In this document: piece by piece, positions 1-5,853 of the stretch
Layout of the letters: each line of letters opens with the position of its first letter
Position numbering within the stretch: position 1 is the first letter of the stretch
Origin: JAAFIP01 sp043721235
GTDB lineage: Bacteria; Pseudomonadota; Gammaproteobacteria; Burkholderiales; Burkholderiaceae_C
Assembly (NCBI GenBank): GCA_043721235.1
Contig: JAYSRE010000196.1
Location: forward strand, 1 to 7,841
Reading direction: 5' to 3'
Length of the DNA stretch: 7,841 bases
The notes under the pieces: model-generated
Databases searched by the model: none
Seen by the model: the letters and a program-made list of their open reading frames with translations, nothing else
Told to the model about the DNA's origin: nothing
Program-made: the position numbers and the translations under genes

Positions 1-245
1 AGCTATCACTGTGGCAGCACGGCGCGCAGCGCGAGCTGCTTTTGCGCGACAACGGCACAGGTATGTCCGTTGCGAGCCGTGCTGTGTCCTTAGAGGCTAT
101 AGGTCAGCCTGTTGCAGCGATCCTGCGCCAAGGTTTAGGGCTTGACTCCATGCGGGTGCGCAGCAAATTGATGGGAGCCCAGCTGCGCTTTAGCCGACCC
201 AAACAAGGCGGCACATTGCTGGCTGTGCGGTGGAAAAATGCCTAA
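1..245 (+). CDS. Sensor histidine kinase, C-terminal fragment (5' end outside window)
   Basis: Only the last 80 residues are visible, read in the frame that starts at base 3 and ends with TAA at 243-245. They hold the end of a HATPase_c (GHKL) ATP-binding domain: an acidic-glycine G1 box (LRDNGTGM, bases 42-65) and a G2 box (GLGLDSMRVRS) followed by the usual G-x-x-L...GGT-L-V strand pattern that closes the domain. The GLGL-x-x-M-x-x-R form with a following 'MGAQL' stretch is typical of two-component kinases of the NarX/DegS-like HisKA_3 type or the 7TM sensor kinases. The dimerisation/phospho-acceptor and sensor domains lie upstream, so the signal and the partner response regulator cannot be named. 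An A+T-rich 149-base spacer separates it from the next gene, so it probably ends its own transcript. The family call is fairly sure; the subfamily is not. Confidence 0.75.
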   Translation, partial: LSLWQHGAQRELLLRDNGTGMSVASRAVSLEAIGQPVAAILRQGLGLDSMRVRSKLMGAQLRFSRPKQGGTLLAVRWKNA

Positions 246-394
246 AGTACCTTTGCATAACTTTTAAAATTAGCAATATTACTTATACCAGATAGCTAAA
301 TTAGCTAAGTGCCGTTGAGTCTGAATTAGCGTACGATGAACCATATGTAACAAACTGCACGTATTTTGCTAGCTGAGTTGATTTAATTTAAATT
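246..394 (+). promoter_or_regulatory. A+T-rich promoter/operator region with two perfect palindromes
   Basis: This spacer is much richer in A+T than the flanking genes. It contains TAGCTAA-A-TTAGCTA (293-307), a perfect 7-1-7 inverted repeat, and AATTTAAATT (385-394), a perfect 10-bp palindrome touching the ATG at 395. A possible sigma-70 promoter is TTGCAT (253-258), an 18-nt spacer and TATTAC (277-282); it would place the transcript start just before the first palindrome, a position usual for an operator. A partial second copy of the motif, TAGCTgAGT (370-378), resembles TAGCTaAGT (303-311). The palindromes are read directly; the promoter and operator roles are inference. The binding protein is unknown, but the Lrp-type regulator encoded downstream is one candidate. 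Confidence 0.4.
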
Positions 395-1084
395 ATGTTG
401 CCCATTGCCTCCACATACACCCGCACCATCGAAGGCCGCTTTATCGCCTTTGGCCCCTCCAACACACTGGACGGCACGCTCAAAAAACTGCTGCGGGCTG
501 TGGACAGTAAAACTAGCACTTCCACGTTGGAGATCCAGCATGCCACGCTAGGTAATGTTGCGCAGCTGCTAAAGCAGCTAGAGGCCGAAGGTTTGATTCA
601 AGACAAAAAGCAGGCTGCCAGCAACAGCAGTTTCATCGATCACAGCGGCTTTGCGTCTTCAAGCCAGTTTGCTGACTCCGGTGCGGCCCACTACGAAGGC
701 GCGAGCAGTGCCGGTTCAGGCCAAGCAAGCACCAGGGACGGTGTGTTGGACAAGCAACTGCTCCTGGGTGCGCAGGCCCAAGCGGGTGACAAGGCTGAAA
801 ATTGGGTCACCACTGTGCCCGGTGGCCTTGATCAAGCGCCCTCTATGTCCCTGGAAAGCTTGGTAGCCCAACGCGTGCAGGCCATCACCGACACCATGGC
901 CACCTTTGTGCTTACCTACCTGCCCGCGCAGGCCTTCAGCATGCTCAAAGAGTTAGAGTCGTTGCGCACCCATGCGCAGTTGCAAGCTTGCCTGCCCAGT
1001 TATGCGCAGCTAGTACAGACTGCGGGCACCGCAGGCCAACAGCATTTGACCGCGCTAGACCAGACAATACAACGGAATTTTTAG
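395..1084 (+). CDS. Unknown 229-residue protein with winged-helix-like N-terminal segment
   Basis: I do not recognise this family. Residues about 1-75 look folded and contain a helix-turn-helix-like run (about residues 26-68) that ends in the 'LLKQLEAEGLI' pattern common in winged-helix domains. Residues about 76-140 are rich in Ser, Ala, Gly and Gln and look like a disordered linker. Residues about 145-229 look fully helical, with 'SLVAQRVQAITDTMATFV' at their start. There is no signal peptide or membrane segment, so the protein is probably cytoplasmic. The start is ATG 395; an in-frame stop at 389-391 excludes any longer form. No Shine-Dalgarno is visible because the AATTTAAATT palindrome fills that site. 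The gene lies 24 bases upstream of lrp and is probably co-transcribed with it. A regulatory or adaptor role is only a guess. The segment resembles one near the C-terminus of the other unknown protein at 1793-2827. Confidence 0.6.
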   Translation: MLPIASTYTRTIEGRFIAFGPSNTLDGTLKKLLRAVDSKTSTSTLEIQHATLGNVAQLLKQLEAEGLIQDKKQAASNSSFIDHSGFASSSQFADSGAAHYEGASSAGSGQASTRDGVLDKQLLLGAQAQAGDKAENWVTTVPGGLDQAPSMSLESLVAQRVQAITDTMATFVLTYLPAQAFSMLKELESLRTHAQLQACLPSYAQLVQTAGTAGQQHLTALDQTIQRNF

Positions 1085-1108
1085 CTCTGTACCGCATAAA
1101 ATTCGGTG

Positions 1109-1591
1109 ATGACAGCATCAAACAGTATTTATGGTGATTTAGACAAGATTGACTTGAAGATATTGAACGCCCTGCAAACCGACGGGCGCATCAGCAACCT
1201 TAAACTGGCCGAGCTGGTGGCTTTAAGCCCCACCGCTGTGCTGGCCCGTACCCAGCGCCTGCAGCGGGACGGCTATATTTTGGGCTATGAGGCGCGGCTT
1301 AACCCGGCCAAGCTGGGCCGGGGCCTGACGGTGTTTGTAGAAGTGTTGCTAGAGCGCACCACGCCTCAAGTATTTGACCAATTTAAAGCCGCCGCCCAAG
1401 CCCGCCCCGAGATACTGGAGTGCCATATGGTGGCAGGCGGTTTTGACTACTTGCTCAAAACCCGCGTGCGCGACATGGCCGCTTACCGCGACTTTGCTGC
1501 CATTGCCCTGTGGCAGCTGCCCGGTGTGCGCGAGACCCGCACCTACGCGGTGATGGAAGAAGTCAAGGAGACCACCCGGCTGGTACTTTGA
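1109..1591 (+). CDS. Lrp/AsnC family transcriptional regulator
   Basis: A full-length member (160 residues; the family is usually 150-165). The N-terminal winged helix-turn-helix (about residues 10-65) has the family signature: 'IDLKILNALQTDGRISN', then LAELV-LSPTAV as the recognition region and 'LQRDGYILGYEARLNP' leading to the linker. The C-terminal RAM/AsnC ligand domain (about 70-150) shows the beta-alpha-beta pattern and the 'GGFDYLL' turn where amino-acid effectors bind in relatives. The ending 'VMEEVKETTRLVL' resembles Lrp/PutR-like activators of proline or other amino-acid catabolism, but no catabolic gene is adjacent, so the target is unknown. GTG 1106 and ATG 1109 are adjacent possible starts; ATG is preferred. 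It sits 24 bases after the preceding unknown gene and probably shares its transcript. It likely acts as a dimer or octamer on DNA and may regulate its own operon. Confidence 0.92.
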   Translation: MTASNSIYGDLDKIDLKILNALQTDGRISNLKLAELVALSPTAVLARTQRLQRDGYILGYEARLNPAKLGRGLTVFVEVLLERTTPQVFDQFKAAAQARPEILECHMVAGGFDYLLKTRVRDMAAYRDFAAIALWQLPGVRETRTYAVMEEVKETTRLVL

Positions 1592-1656
1592 GGCTACAAA
1601 AAACGATAGGGTTGGGCCCCCGCCTGTAGCGTGCGCAGCACATGCCTGCGGCGTAA

Positions 1657-1677
1657 GCACGTTATCGTGCAATTTTT
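1657..1677 (+). terminator. Candidate weak intrinsic terminator after the Lrp-type gene
   Basis: GCACG (1657-1661) and CGTGC (1666-1670) form a 5-bp stem with a TTAT loop, followed by AA and five T residues (1673-1677). A second small hairpin, CGCAG/CTGCG (1634-1638/1646-1650), precedes it. The stem is short, so termination would be leaky. Apart from these, the spacer 1592-1792 shows no convincing gene and no clear promoter for the following ORF. Confidence 0.45.
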
Positions 1678-1792
1678 GTGCCCCCGAGCGTGGTGTACGG
1701 ACAAAGCTGGGTACCATATTGCTTTCGCGCGTGCGATGGCGCTGCCTGGTGTGCTTCACTCTGGGCATACAAAAATGGTTGGGTAAATAGGT

Positions 1793-2827
1793 TTGGTAGA
1801 TTCTGGATTTCAAGGCGGTTTGGCACCTTTGGTGTTTGTGCGCCCCGTAGGCTTTTCGGCGGCTGATTCTTTGCGCCTGATGCAAGCGGCCCAGCGCATC
1901 AGCGAAGTGGTGCGCTGGCGTTTGGCCCCGCAAGGCGTGCAGTCTGACATTTACCTGGCCCATGCCCACTGTGTGCGCTACGCGCGTGCATCGGCGCCAA
2001 CGCCTATCGCCAGTTCCAGTTATGGCAACCACAGCAGCGGGCACAGTAGTTTTTATGAGCATTCCCAGCTGACGGTAGATGCCCAAGGTTGGCATAACCA
2101 CCACCCCGTGTGCGTGTTGGGCCGTGCCAGCCCTGAACAACAAGAGGTGAACGACTCAGGCTACACCGCGCTGGCTTCGTTGGTTTTCCCCGACGCGCTG
2201 CAAGAGCTTAGCGTGGGCTTGGCCCGCCTACAAAACGAGCTGATCAGCCTGCGCATGCTCTACGCGTTGGGCCGCAGTGCTTGGGAGCAGCGCAGCCGCT
2301 GGAAAACCCACCGCCTGCAACTAAGCAACGGAGCCCGCTTGCTGGCGGTGATAGAGCCGCAAGAGTGGCGCATTCACCTGCTGGGCGAATGCACCGTAAG
2401 CGAGCTGGAAGCCGCCTACCTGCAGGCAGTGCCCATGTCCAGCGGCTTTGCCGCCGCTGCGTTTGATATTTTGCCGCTGGAAAGTGCCTTGTGGGAGTTT
2501 GCCAAACGCTGCCCAGAAGGGCTGCTCACCCAGATGGTGCCCAGTGTGTACTTAAGCCAGCGGCTGACCCACCGCCGCCATACGCAGCTAAGCGACCGCG
2601 CACTGGGTGACCACTGCGTAGCCTTGCTTAAAGCACTAGACACCAGCTCGACCACCGCCGACACCCTGCAAAAACACCTGCGCCTTACCCGCCCGGCGCT
2701 GCTGCGTGCACTGGCCAGCTTGGCGCTGATTCGCGCCATCCACCCCGAGCCTAAGTCGCGCGGTGTATGGGGCTGGCTGCCGCGCTGGTGGCGCAGAAAA
2801 GTGTTTGGCCCTTCAGGGCTGTTTTAG
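1793..2827 (+). CDS. Unknown 344-residue protein with wHTH-like C-terminal segment
   Basis: No family is recognised. The open frame is long, and its codon use resembles the neighbouring genes. The start is uncertain: TTG 1793 is the first possible start after an in-frame stop at 1784-1786, and no good Shine-Dalgarno precedes it; later GTG codons (1832, 1838) or ATG 1880 are alternatives. The N-terminal part (about residues 10-70) reads like a compact alpha/beta unit with 'PLVFVRPVGFSAAD'. A Ser/His-rich variable stretch (about 70-105) follows, then a second alpha/beta part. Residues about 275-320 are helical and resemble a winged-helix module ('LLKALDTSSTTADTL...'). The C-terminus is basic and Trp-rich (about 325-341), which could contact nucleic acid or membrane. 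No signal peptide or transmembrane helix is seen. The last 4 bases overlap the convergent yggS. A regulatory role is a guess from the helical module and the Lrp neighbour. Confidence 0.65.
   Translation: MVDSGFQGGLAPLVFVRPVGFSAADSLRLMQAAQRISEVVRWRLAPQGVQSDIYLAHAHCVRYARASAPTPIASSSYGNHSSGHSSFYEHSQLTVDAQGWHNHHPVCVLGRASPEQQEVNDSGYTALASLVFPDALQELSVGLARLQNELISLRMLYALGRSAWEQRSRWKTHRLQLSNGARLLAVIEPQEWRIHLLGECTVSELEAAYLQAVPMSSGFAAAAFDILPLESALWEFAKRCPEGLLTQMVPSVYLSQRLTHRRHTQLSDRALGDHCVALLKALDTSSTTADTLQKHLRLTRPALLRALASLALIRAIHPEPKSRGVWGWLPRWWRRKVFGPSGLF
2808..2825 (+). terminator. Candidate intrinsic terminator inside the end of the unknown gene
   Basis: GCCC (2808-2811) pairs with GGGC (2816-2819) across a TTCA loop; G2807-T2820 can add a wobble pair. 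The run TGTTTT (2820-2825) follows. The structure lies within the last codons of the 344-residue protein gene, which fits a convergent gene pair with no intergenic room. The stem is short, so efficiency is uncertain. Confidence 0.45.
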
Positions 2828-3531
2828 TTGCTTTTGGCCTTGCGTTGGCCAAAAATAGCGCTGCCCACCCGCACCATCGTGCTGCCGCACTGCACTGCAG
2901 CGGCCATGTCAGCGCTCATGCCCATCGACAGCGTATCGCAGCCCGTATGGGCCTGTTTTATATGGTCAAACAAGGTTCTCGCCCAAGCAAATGCTGCATG
3001 AGTAGCTATTAAATCAGTAGTAGGCTCAGGAATCACCATGATGCCGCGCAGCTCCATCTGGGGCAGTGCAGCTACCTCGTTGGCCAATCCAGCAGCAGCG
3101 TCGGGCGTTACGCCCGACTTATTGGCCCCGCCGTCAATATTGACCTGGATGCACACCTGCAGCGGCGCCATGCCGGGCGGGCGCTGCTGGCTTAGGCGCT
3201 GGGCAGTTTTAAGCCGGTCTATGCTGTGCACCCAGGCAAAATGCGCCGCTACGTCGCGGGTTTTGTTGCTTTGTATGGGGCCTACCATGTGCCATACCGC
3301 CTCTGACAGCTCTCCCGAGCGGGTCAGCTGGGCTATTTTGTCGGTGCCTTCTTGCACGTAGTTTTCGCCAAACTGGCGCTGCCCTGCGCTGTAGGCTTCG
3401 CGCACCGCGTCCAGGCCCCAGGTTTTGCTCACGGCCAGAAGGCTCACTTCGGTGGGGTTTCGCCCACAGTCTGTGCAGGCCGCGTCAATCTGTGCGCGCA
3501 CGGTTTGTAGATTCTGGTAAATCATGCCCAT
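2824..3531 (-). CDS. yggS: YggS/PLPHP family pyridoxal 5'-phosphate homeostasis protein
   Basis: This cytoplasmic PLP-binding protein (COG0325) has the fold-type III TIM-barrel of alanine racemase's N-terminal domain, but members have no proven enzyme activity. They hold and deliver PLP and affect vitamin B6 and amino/keto-acid balance. The 235-residue length is normal. Visible signatures: 'LLAVSKTW' with the PLP-binding lysine K36 (same number as in E. coli YggS), 'FGENYVQE' near 55, 'WHMVGPIQSNK' near 80-91, 'QVNIDGGANKSGV', 'LRGIMVIPEP', and the phosphate-binding C-terminal 'DTLSMGMSADM' and 'GSTMVRVGSAIFG'. The start M1 (3529-3531) puts the lysine at 36; M3 (3523-3525) is an alternative. 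The gene is divergent from pilT, as in many gamma- and betaproteobacteria. Residues 174-186 are encoded by a 37-nt sequence that recurs in the intergenic region at 6795-6831 (see findings). Confidence 0.95.
   Translation of the reverse strand: MGMIYQNLQTVRAQIDAACTDCGRNPTEVSLLAVSKTWGLDAVREAYSAGQRQFGENYVQEGTDKIAQLTRSGELSEAVWHMVGPIQSNKTRDVAAHFAWVHSIDRLKTAQRLSQQRPPGMAPLQVCIQVNIDGGANKSGVTPDAAAGLANEVAALPQMELRGIMVIPEPTTDLIATHAAFAWARTLFDHIKQAHTGCDTLSMGMSADMAAAVQCGSTMVRVGSAIFGQRKAKSN
2976..3012 (-). repeat. 37-nt dispersed repeat copy inside yggS
   Basis: Read on the minus strand from 3012 down to 2976, this matches 6795-6831 on the plus strand at 33 of 37 positions by hand alignment. It starts with TTAATAGCTACTCAT and ends near CTTGGGCGA. 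It codes for YggS residues 174-186, where the protein keeps the family's usual length, so it is a substitution-like rather than an added segment. Confidence 0.7.
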
Positions 3532-3597
3532 AATGTGTTTCTTTGAATTGCGATAGGGTTGTTGCTTATCGTGATGTAACTATTATGGACACACCCT
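3532..3597. promoter_or_regulatory. Divergent yggS / pilT promoter region
   Basis: All control signals for yggS (minus) and pilT (plus) must fit in these 66 bases unless they lie inside the genes. For pilT the best candidate is TTGTTG (3559-3564), a 16-nt spacer and TATTAT (3581-3586; 5 of 6 to the sigma-70 -10). This would start RNA about five bases before the ATG. A second choice is TTGAAT (3543-3548) with TATCGT (3567-3572). For yggS, TTACAT (minus strand, 3579-3574) and TATCGC (3555-3550) lie 18 apart. An imperfect dyad CGATA/TATCG (3551-3555/3567-3571) lies between. These are pattern matches only. Confidence 0.4.
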
Positions 3598-4641
3598 ATG
3601 GACATTACCCAGCTTTTGGCCTTCAGCGTTAAGAACAAAGCCTCAGACCTGCACTTATCCGCCGGCCTGCCCCCGATGATTCGCGTACACGGCGATGTGC
3701 GGCGTATTAACGTGGAGCCGCTAGACCACAAGCAGGTGCACGCCATGGTGTACGACATCATGAACGATGGCCAACGCAAGCAGTACGAAGAGTTTTTAGA
3801 AGTTGACTTTTCTTTTGAAATTGACGGTTTGGCGCGTTTTCGGGTGAACGCATTTAACCAAAACCGGGGCGCTGCTGCCGTGCTGCGTACCATTCCGTCC
3901 AAAATTATGACACTGGAGCAGCTTAACTGCCCTAAGATTTTTGCCGACCTGGCCATGAAACCGCGCGGCATGGTGCTGGTAACCGGCCCCACGGGCTCGG
4001 GCAAGTCCACCACGCTAGCGGCCATGGTTAACCACCTCAACGAGACCGAATACGGCCATATTTTGACTGTAGAAGACCCGATCGAGTTTGTGCACGAGTC
4101 TAAAAAATGCCTGATCAACCAGCGCGAGGTTGGCCCCATGACCTTGTCGTTTGCCGCCGCTTTAAAGTCAGCCCTGCGCGAAGACCCGGACGCTATTTTG
4201 GTAGGCGAAATGCGTGACCTGGAAACCATTCGCCTGGCCATGACGGCGGCTGAAACCGGCCACTTGGTGTTTGGCACGCTGCACACCTCCAGTGCAGCAA
4301 AAACCATCGACCGCATTATTGACGTGTTCCCGGCGGAAGAAAAAGAAATGATCCGCTCGATGTTGTCCGAGTCGCTGCAGGCGGTGATCTCGCAAACTCT
4401 GTGCAAAACCAAAGACGGCAGTGGCCGCGTGGCAGCACATGAGATTATGCTGGGCACCAGCGCCATACGCAACCTGATACGCGAGGCCAAAGTGGCGCAA
4501 ATGTACTCGTCCATCCAAACCGGTAACAGCGTGGGTATGCAAACCCTGGACCAAAACCTTACCGACTTGGTCAAACGCAACATGATCTCGTCTGCCGAGG
4601 CGCGCAGCAAAGCCAAAATCCCTGACAACTTTGTAGGCTAA
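3598..4641 (+). CDS. pilT: Type IV pilus retraction ATPase PilT
   Basis: PilT is the hexameric motor at the inner-membrane base of the type IV pilus. It hydrolyses ATP to depolymerise pilin, which drives twitching, surface sensing and DNA uptake. The 347-residue length is normal. The N-terminal PAS-like domain (about 1-100) begins 'MDITQLLAFSVKNKASDLHLSAG', split here by function: the 'ASDLHLSAG' motif is diagnostic. The RecA-like domain has Walker A GPTGSGKST (130-138, K136), the Asp box EDPIEFVH (159-166), Walker B DAILVGEMRD (198-207, catalytic E204) and a His box with H222 and H229. AIRNLIRE (289-296), the motif needed for retraction, is intact. ATG 3598 gives the canonical N-terminus but has no Shine-Dalgarno; an out-of-frame ATG lies 13 bases upstream. 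pilU follows after 21 bases, so the two form an operon. Confidence 0.97.
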   Translation: MDITQLLAFSVKNKASDLHLSAGLPPMIRVHGDVRRINVEPLDHKQVHAMVYDIMNDGQRKQYEEFLEVDFSFEIDGLARFRVNAFNQNRGAAAVLRTIPSKIMTLEQLNCPKIFADLAMKPRGMVLVTGPTGSGKSTTLAAMVNHLNETEYGHILTVEDPIEFVHESKKCLINQREVGPMTLSFAAALKSALREDPDAILVGEMRDLETIRLAMTAAETGHLVFGTLHTSSAAKTIDRIIDVFPAEEKEMIRSMLSESLQAVISQTLCKTKDGSGRVAAHEIMLGTSAIRNLIREAKVAQMYSSIQTGNSVGMQTLDQNLTDLVKRNMISSAEARSKAKIPDNFVG

Positions 4642-4647
4642 TTTTTA

Positions 4648-4656
4648 TAAGGAGGT
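4648..4656 (+). promoter_or_regulatory. Strong ribosome binding site of pilU
   Basis: TAAGGAGGT, fully complementary to the 3' end of 16S rRNA over AAGGAGGT, sits six bases before the pilU ATG at 4663. It fixes the pilU start and contrasts with the absent Shine-Dalgarno of pilT. Confidence 0.9.
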
Positions 4657-4662
4657 GCTCTC

Positions 4663-5799
4663 ATGGAGCGCGACCAAGCTAGTAAATTCATCAACGACCT
4701 TTTAAAGTTGATGGTCAGCCGCAACGGCAGTGATTTGTTCATCACCGGTGACTTTCCGCCCGCCATCAAGGTGGACGGCAAGGTCACCAAAGTCTCGCCA
4801 CAGCCGCTGACAGCAGGCCACACGCTGGCGCTGGCCCGTTCGATCATGAACGACAAGCAGGCCGCTGAGTTTGAGCGCACCAAGGAGTGCAACTTTGCCG
4901 TTGCACCGCCCGGTGTGGGTCGCTTTCGGGTGAACGCGTTTATCCAGCAAGGCAAGGTGGGCATGGTCATGAGAACCATCCCTGCCACGCTGCCCACCAT
5001 CGACGTGCTGGGCCTGCCCCAAGTGCTTAAAGATGTGACTATGACCAAACGGGGCTTGGTCATCTTGGTGGGTGCCACCGGCTCTGGTAAATCTACCTCG
5101 CTGGCCGCCATGGTAGACCACCGTAACGAAAATTCGTTTGGTCACATCATCACCATCGAAGACCCGGTAGAGTTTGTGCACCCGCACAAAAACTGCGTGG
5201 TAACCCAGCGCGAGGTGGGGCTGGACACCGACAGCTGGGAAGCGGCGCTGAAAAACACGCTGCGCCAAGCACCCGATGTGATTTTGATGGGCGAGGTGCG
5301 CGACCGTGAAACCATGGAGCACGCTGTAGCCTTTGCCGAAACTGGCCACCTGTGCATGTGCACCCTGCACGCCAACAGCGCCAACCAAGCGCTGGACCGC
5401 ATTATTAACTTCTTCCCCGAAGAGCGCCGCACCCAGCTGCTGATGGACCTGTCGCTTAATTTGCGCGCCATGGTCTCGCAGCGCTTGGTGCCCAAGCAAG
5501 ACGGCAAAGGCCGTTTTGCGGCAGTAGAAATCATGCTTAACACCCCGCTGATCTCTGATTTGATCTTTAAAGGCGACGTCTCTGAGATCAAGGAGATCAT
5601 GAAGAAAAGCCGCAACTTGGGCATGCAAACCTTTGACCAAGCGCTGTTTGACGGTTTTGAAAATAATTCCATCACCTTTGAAGACGCCCTGCGCAACGCC
5701 GACTCGGTGAACGACCTGCGCCTGCAGATCAAACTGAACTCGCAACGCGCCAAAACGGTAGACCTGGCCGCAGGCACCGAGCATTTGCAAATTATGTAA
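4663..5799 (+). CDS. pilU: Type IV pilus retraction ATPase PilU (PilT-dependent accessory motor)
   Basis: PilU is the PilT paralogue that works with PilT at the inner-membrane pilus base. In studied bacteria it adds retraction force and can power retraction only when PilT protein is present. The 378-residue length is typical and longer than PilT because of a C-terminal tail. Visible motifs: 'GSDLFITGDFPPAIKVDG' in the N-terminal domain, Walker A GATGSGKST (137-145, K143), Asp box EDPVEFVH (166-173), Walker B DVILMGEVRD (205-214, E211), and His box with H229 and H236 in 'ETGHLCMCTLHANS'. Where PilT has AIRNLIRE, this protein has 'LISDLIFKG', as PilU proteins do; this and the tail after 'GMQTFDQALFD' separate PilU from PilT. 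The gene starts 21 bases after the pilT stop behind a perfect Shine-Dalgarno, so it is translated from the same mRNA, probably efficiently. Confidence 0.96.
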   Translation: MERDQASKFINDLLKLMVSRNGSDLFITGDFPPAIKVDGKVTKVSPQPLTAGHTLALARSIMNDKQAAEFERTKECNFAVAPPGVGRFRVNAFIQQGKVGMVMRTIPATLPTIDVLGLPQVLKDVTMTKRGLVILVGATGSGKSTSLAAMVDHRNENSFGHIITIEDPVEFVHPHKNCVVTQREVGLDTDSWEAALKNTLRQAPDVILMGEVRDRETMEHAVAFAETGHLCMCTLHANSANQALDRIINFFPEERRTQLLMDLSLNLRAMVSQRLVPKQDGKGRFAAVEIMLNTPLISDLIFKGDVSEIKEIMKKSRNLGMQTFDQALFDGFENNSITFEDALRNADSVNDLRLQIKLNSQRAKTVDLAAGTEHLQIM

Positions 5800-5811
5800 G
5801 CCTTTAATTGC

Positions 5812-5851
5812 TTACTGCCTTATTGCCTCATTGCCTTATTGTTTTACTGCC
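5812..5851 (+). repeat. Five tandem 8-bp units before the dehydrogenase start
   Basis: Units are TTACTGCC (5812-5819), TTATTGCC (5820-5827), TCATTGCC (5828-5835), TTATTGTT (5836-5843) and TTACTGCC (5844-5851), consensus TTAYTGCC. TTAATTGC (5804-5811) may be a sixth decayed unit. The run fills most of the pilU-dehydrogenase gap and ends two bases before ATG 5854, covering the normal Shine-Dalgarno position. Confidence 0.8.
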
Positions 5852-5853
5852 AG

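Noticed and set aside
1604..1614. 11-mer CGATAGGGTTG shared with 3551-3561
   Set aside because: Several shared 11-mers are expected by chance in a window of this size, and the match does not extend.
1349..2143. Minus-strand open frame of 264 codons across the lrp end and the start of the next gene
   Set aside because: Its product is His/Arg-rich without a fold-like pattern, and it overlaps the well-supported lrp in antisense.
2832..2854. TTTTGGCC/GGCCAAAA hairpin as a bidirectional terminator
   Set aside because: The T and A runs are on the wrong sides of the stem for termination on either strand, and it lies within yggS coding sequence.
3585..3632. 15-codon frame starting at the ATG upstream of pilT
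   Set aside because: No Shine-Dalgarno and no supporting evidence as a gene; kept only as a note on pilT start selection.
3522..4628. Long open frame antisense to pilT (368 codons)
   Set aside because: It lies opposite a clearly intact pilT and its protein has no recognisable pattern; such frames arise from the codon bias of G+C-rich genes. The same holds for antisense frames opposite pilU, the dehydrogenase and corA.
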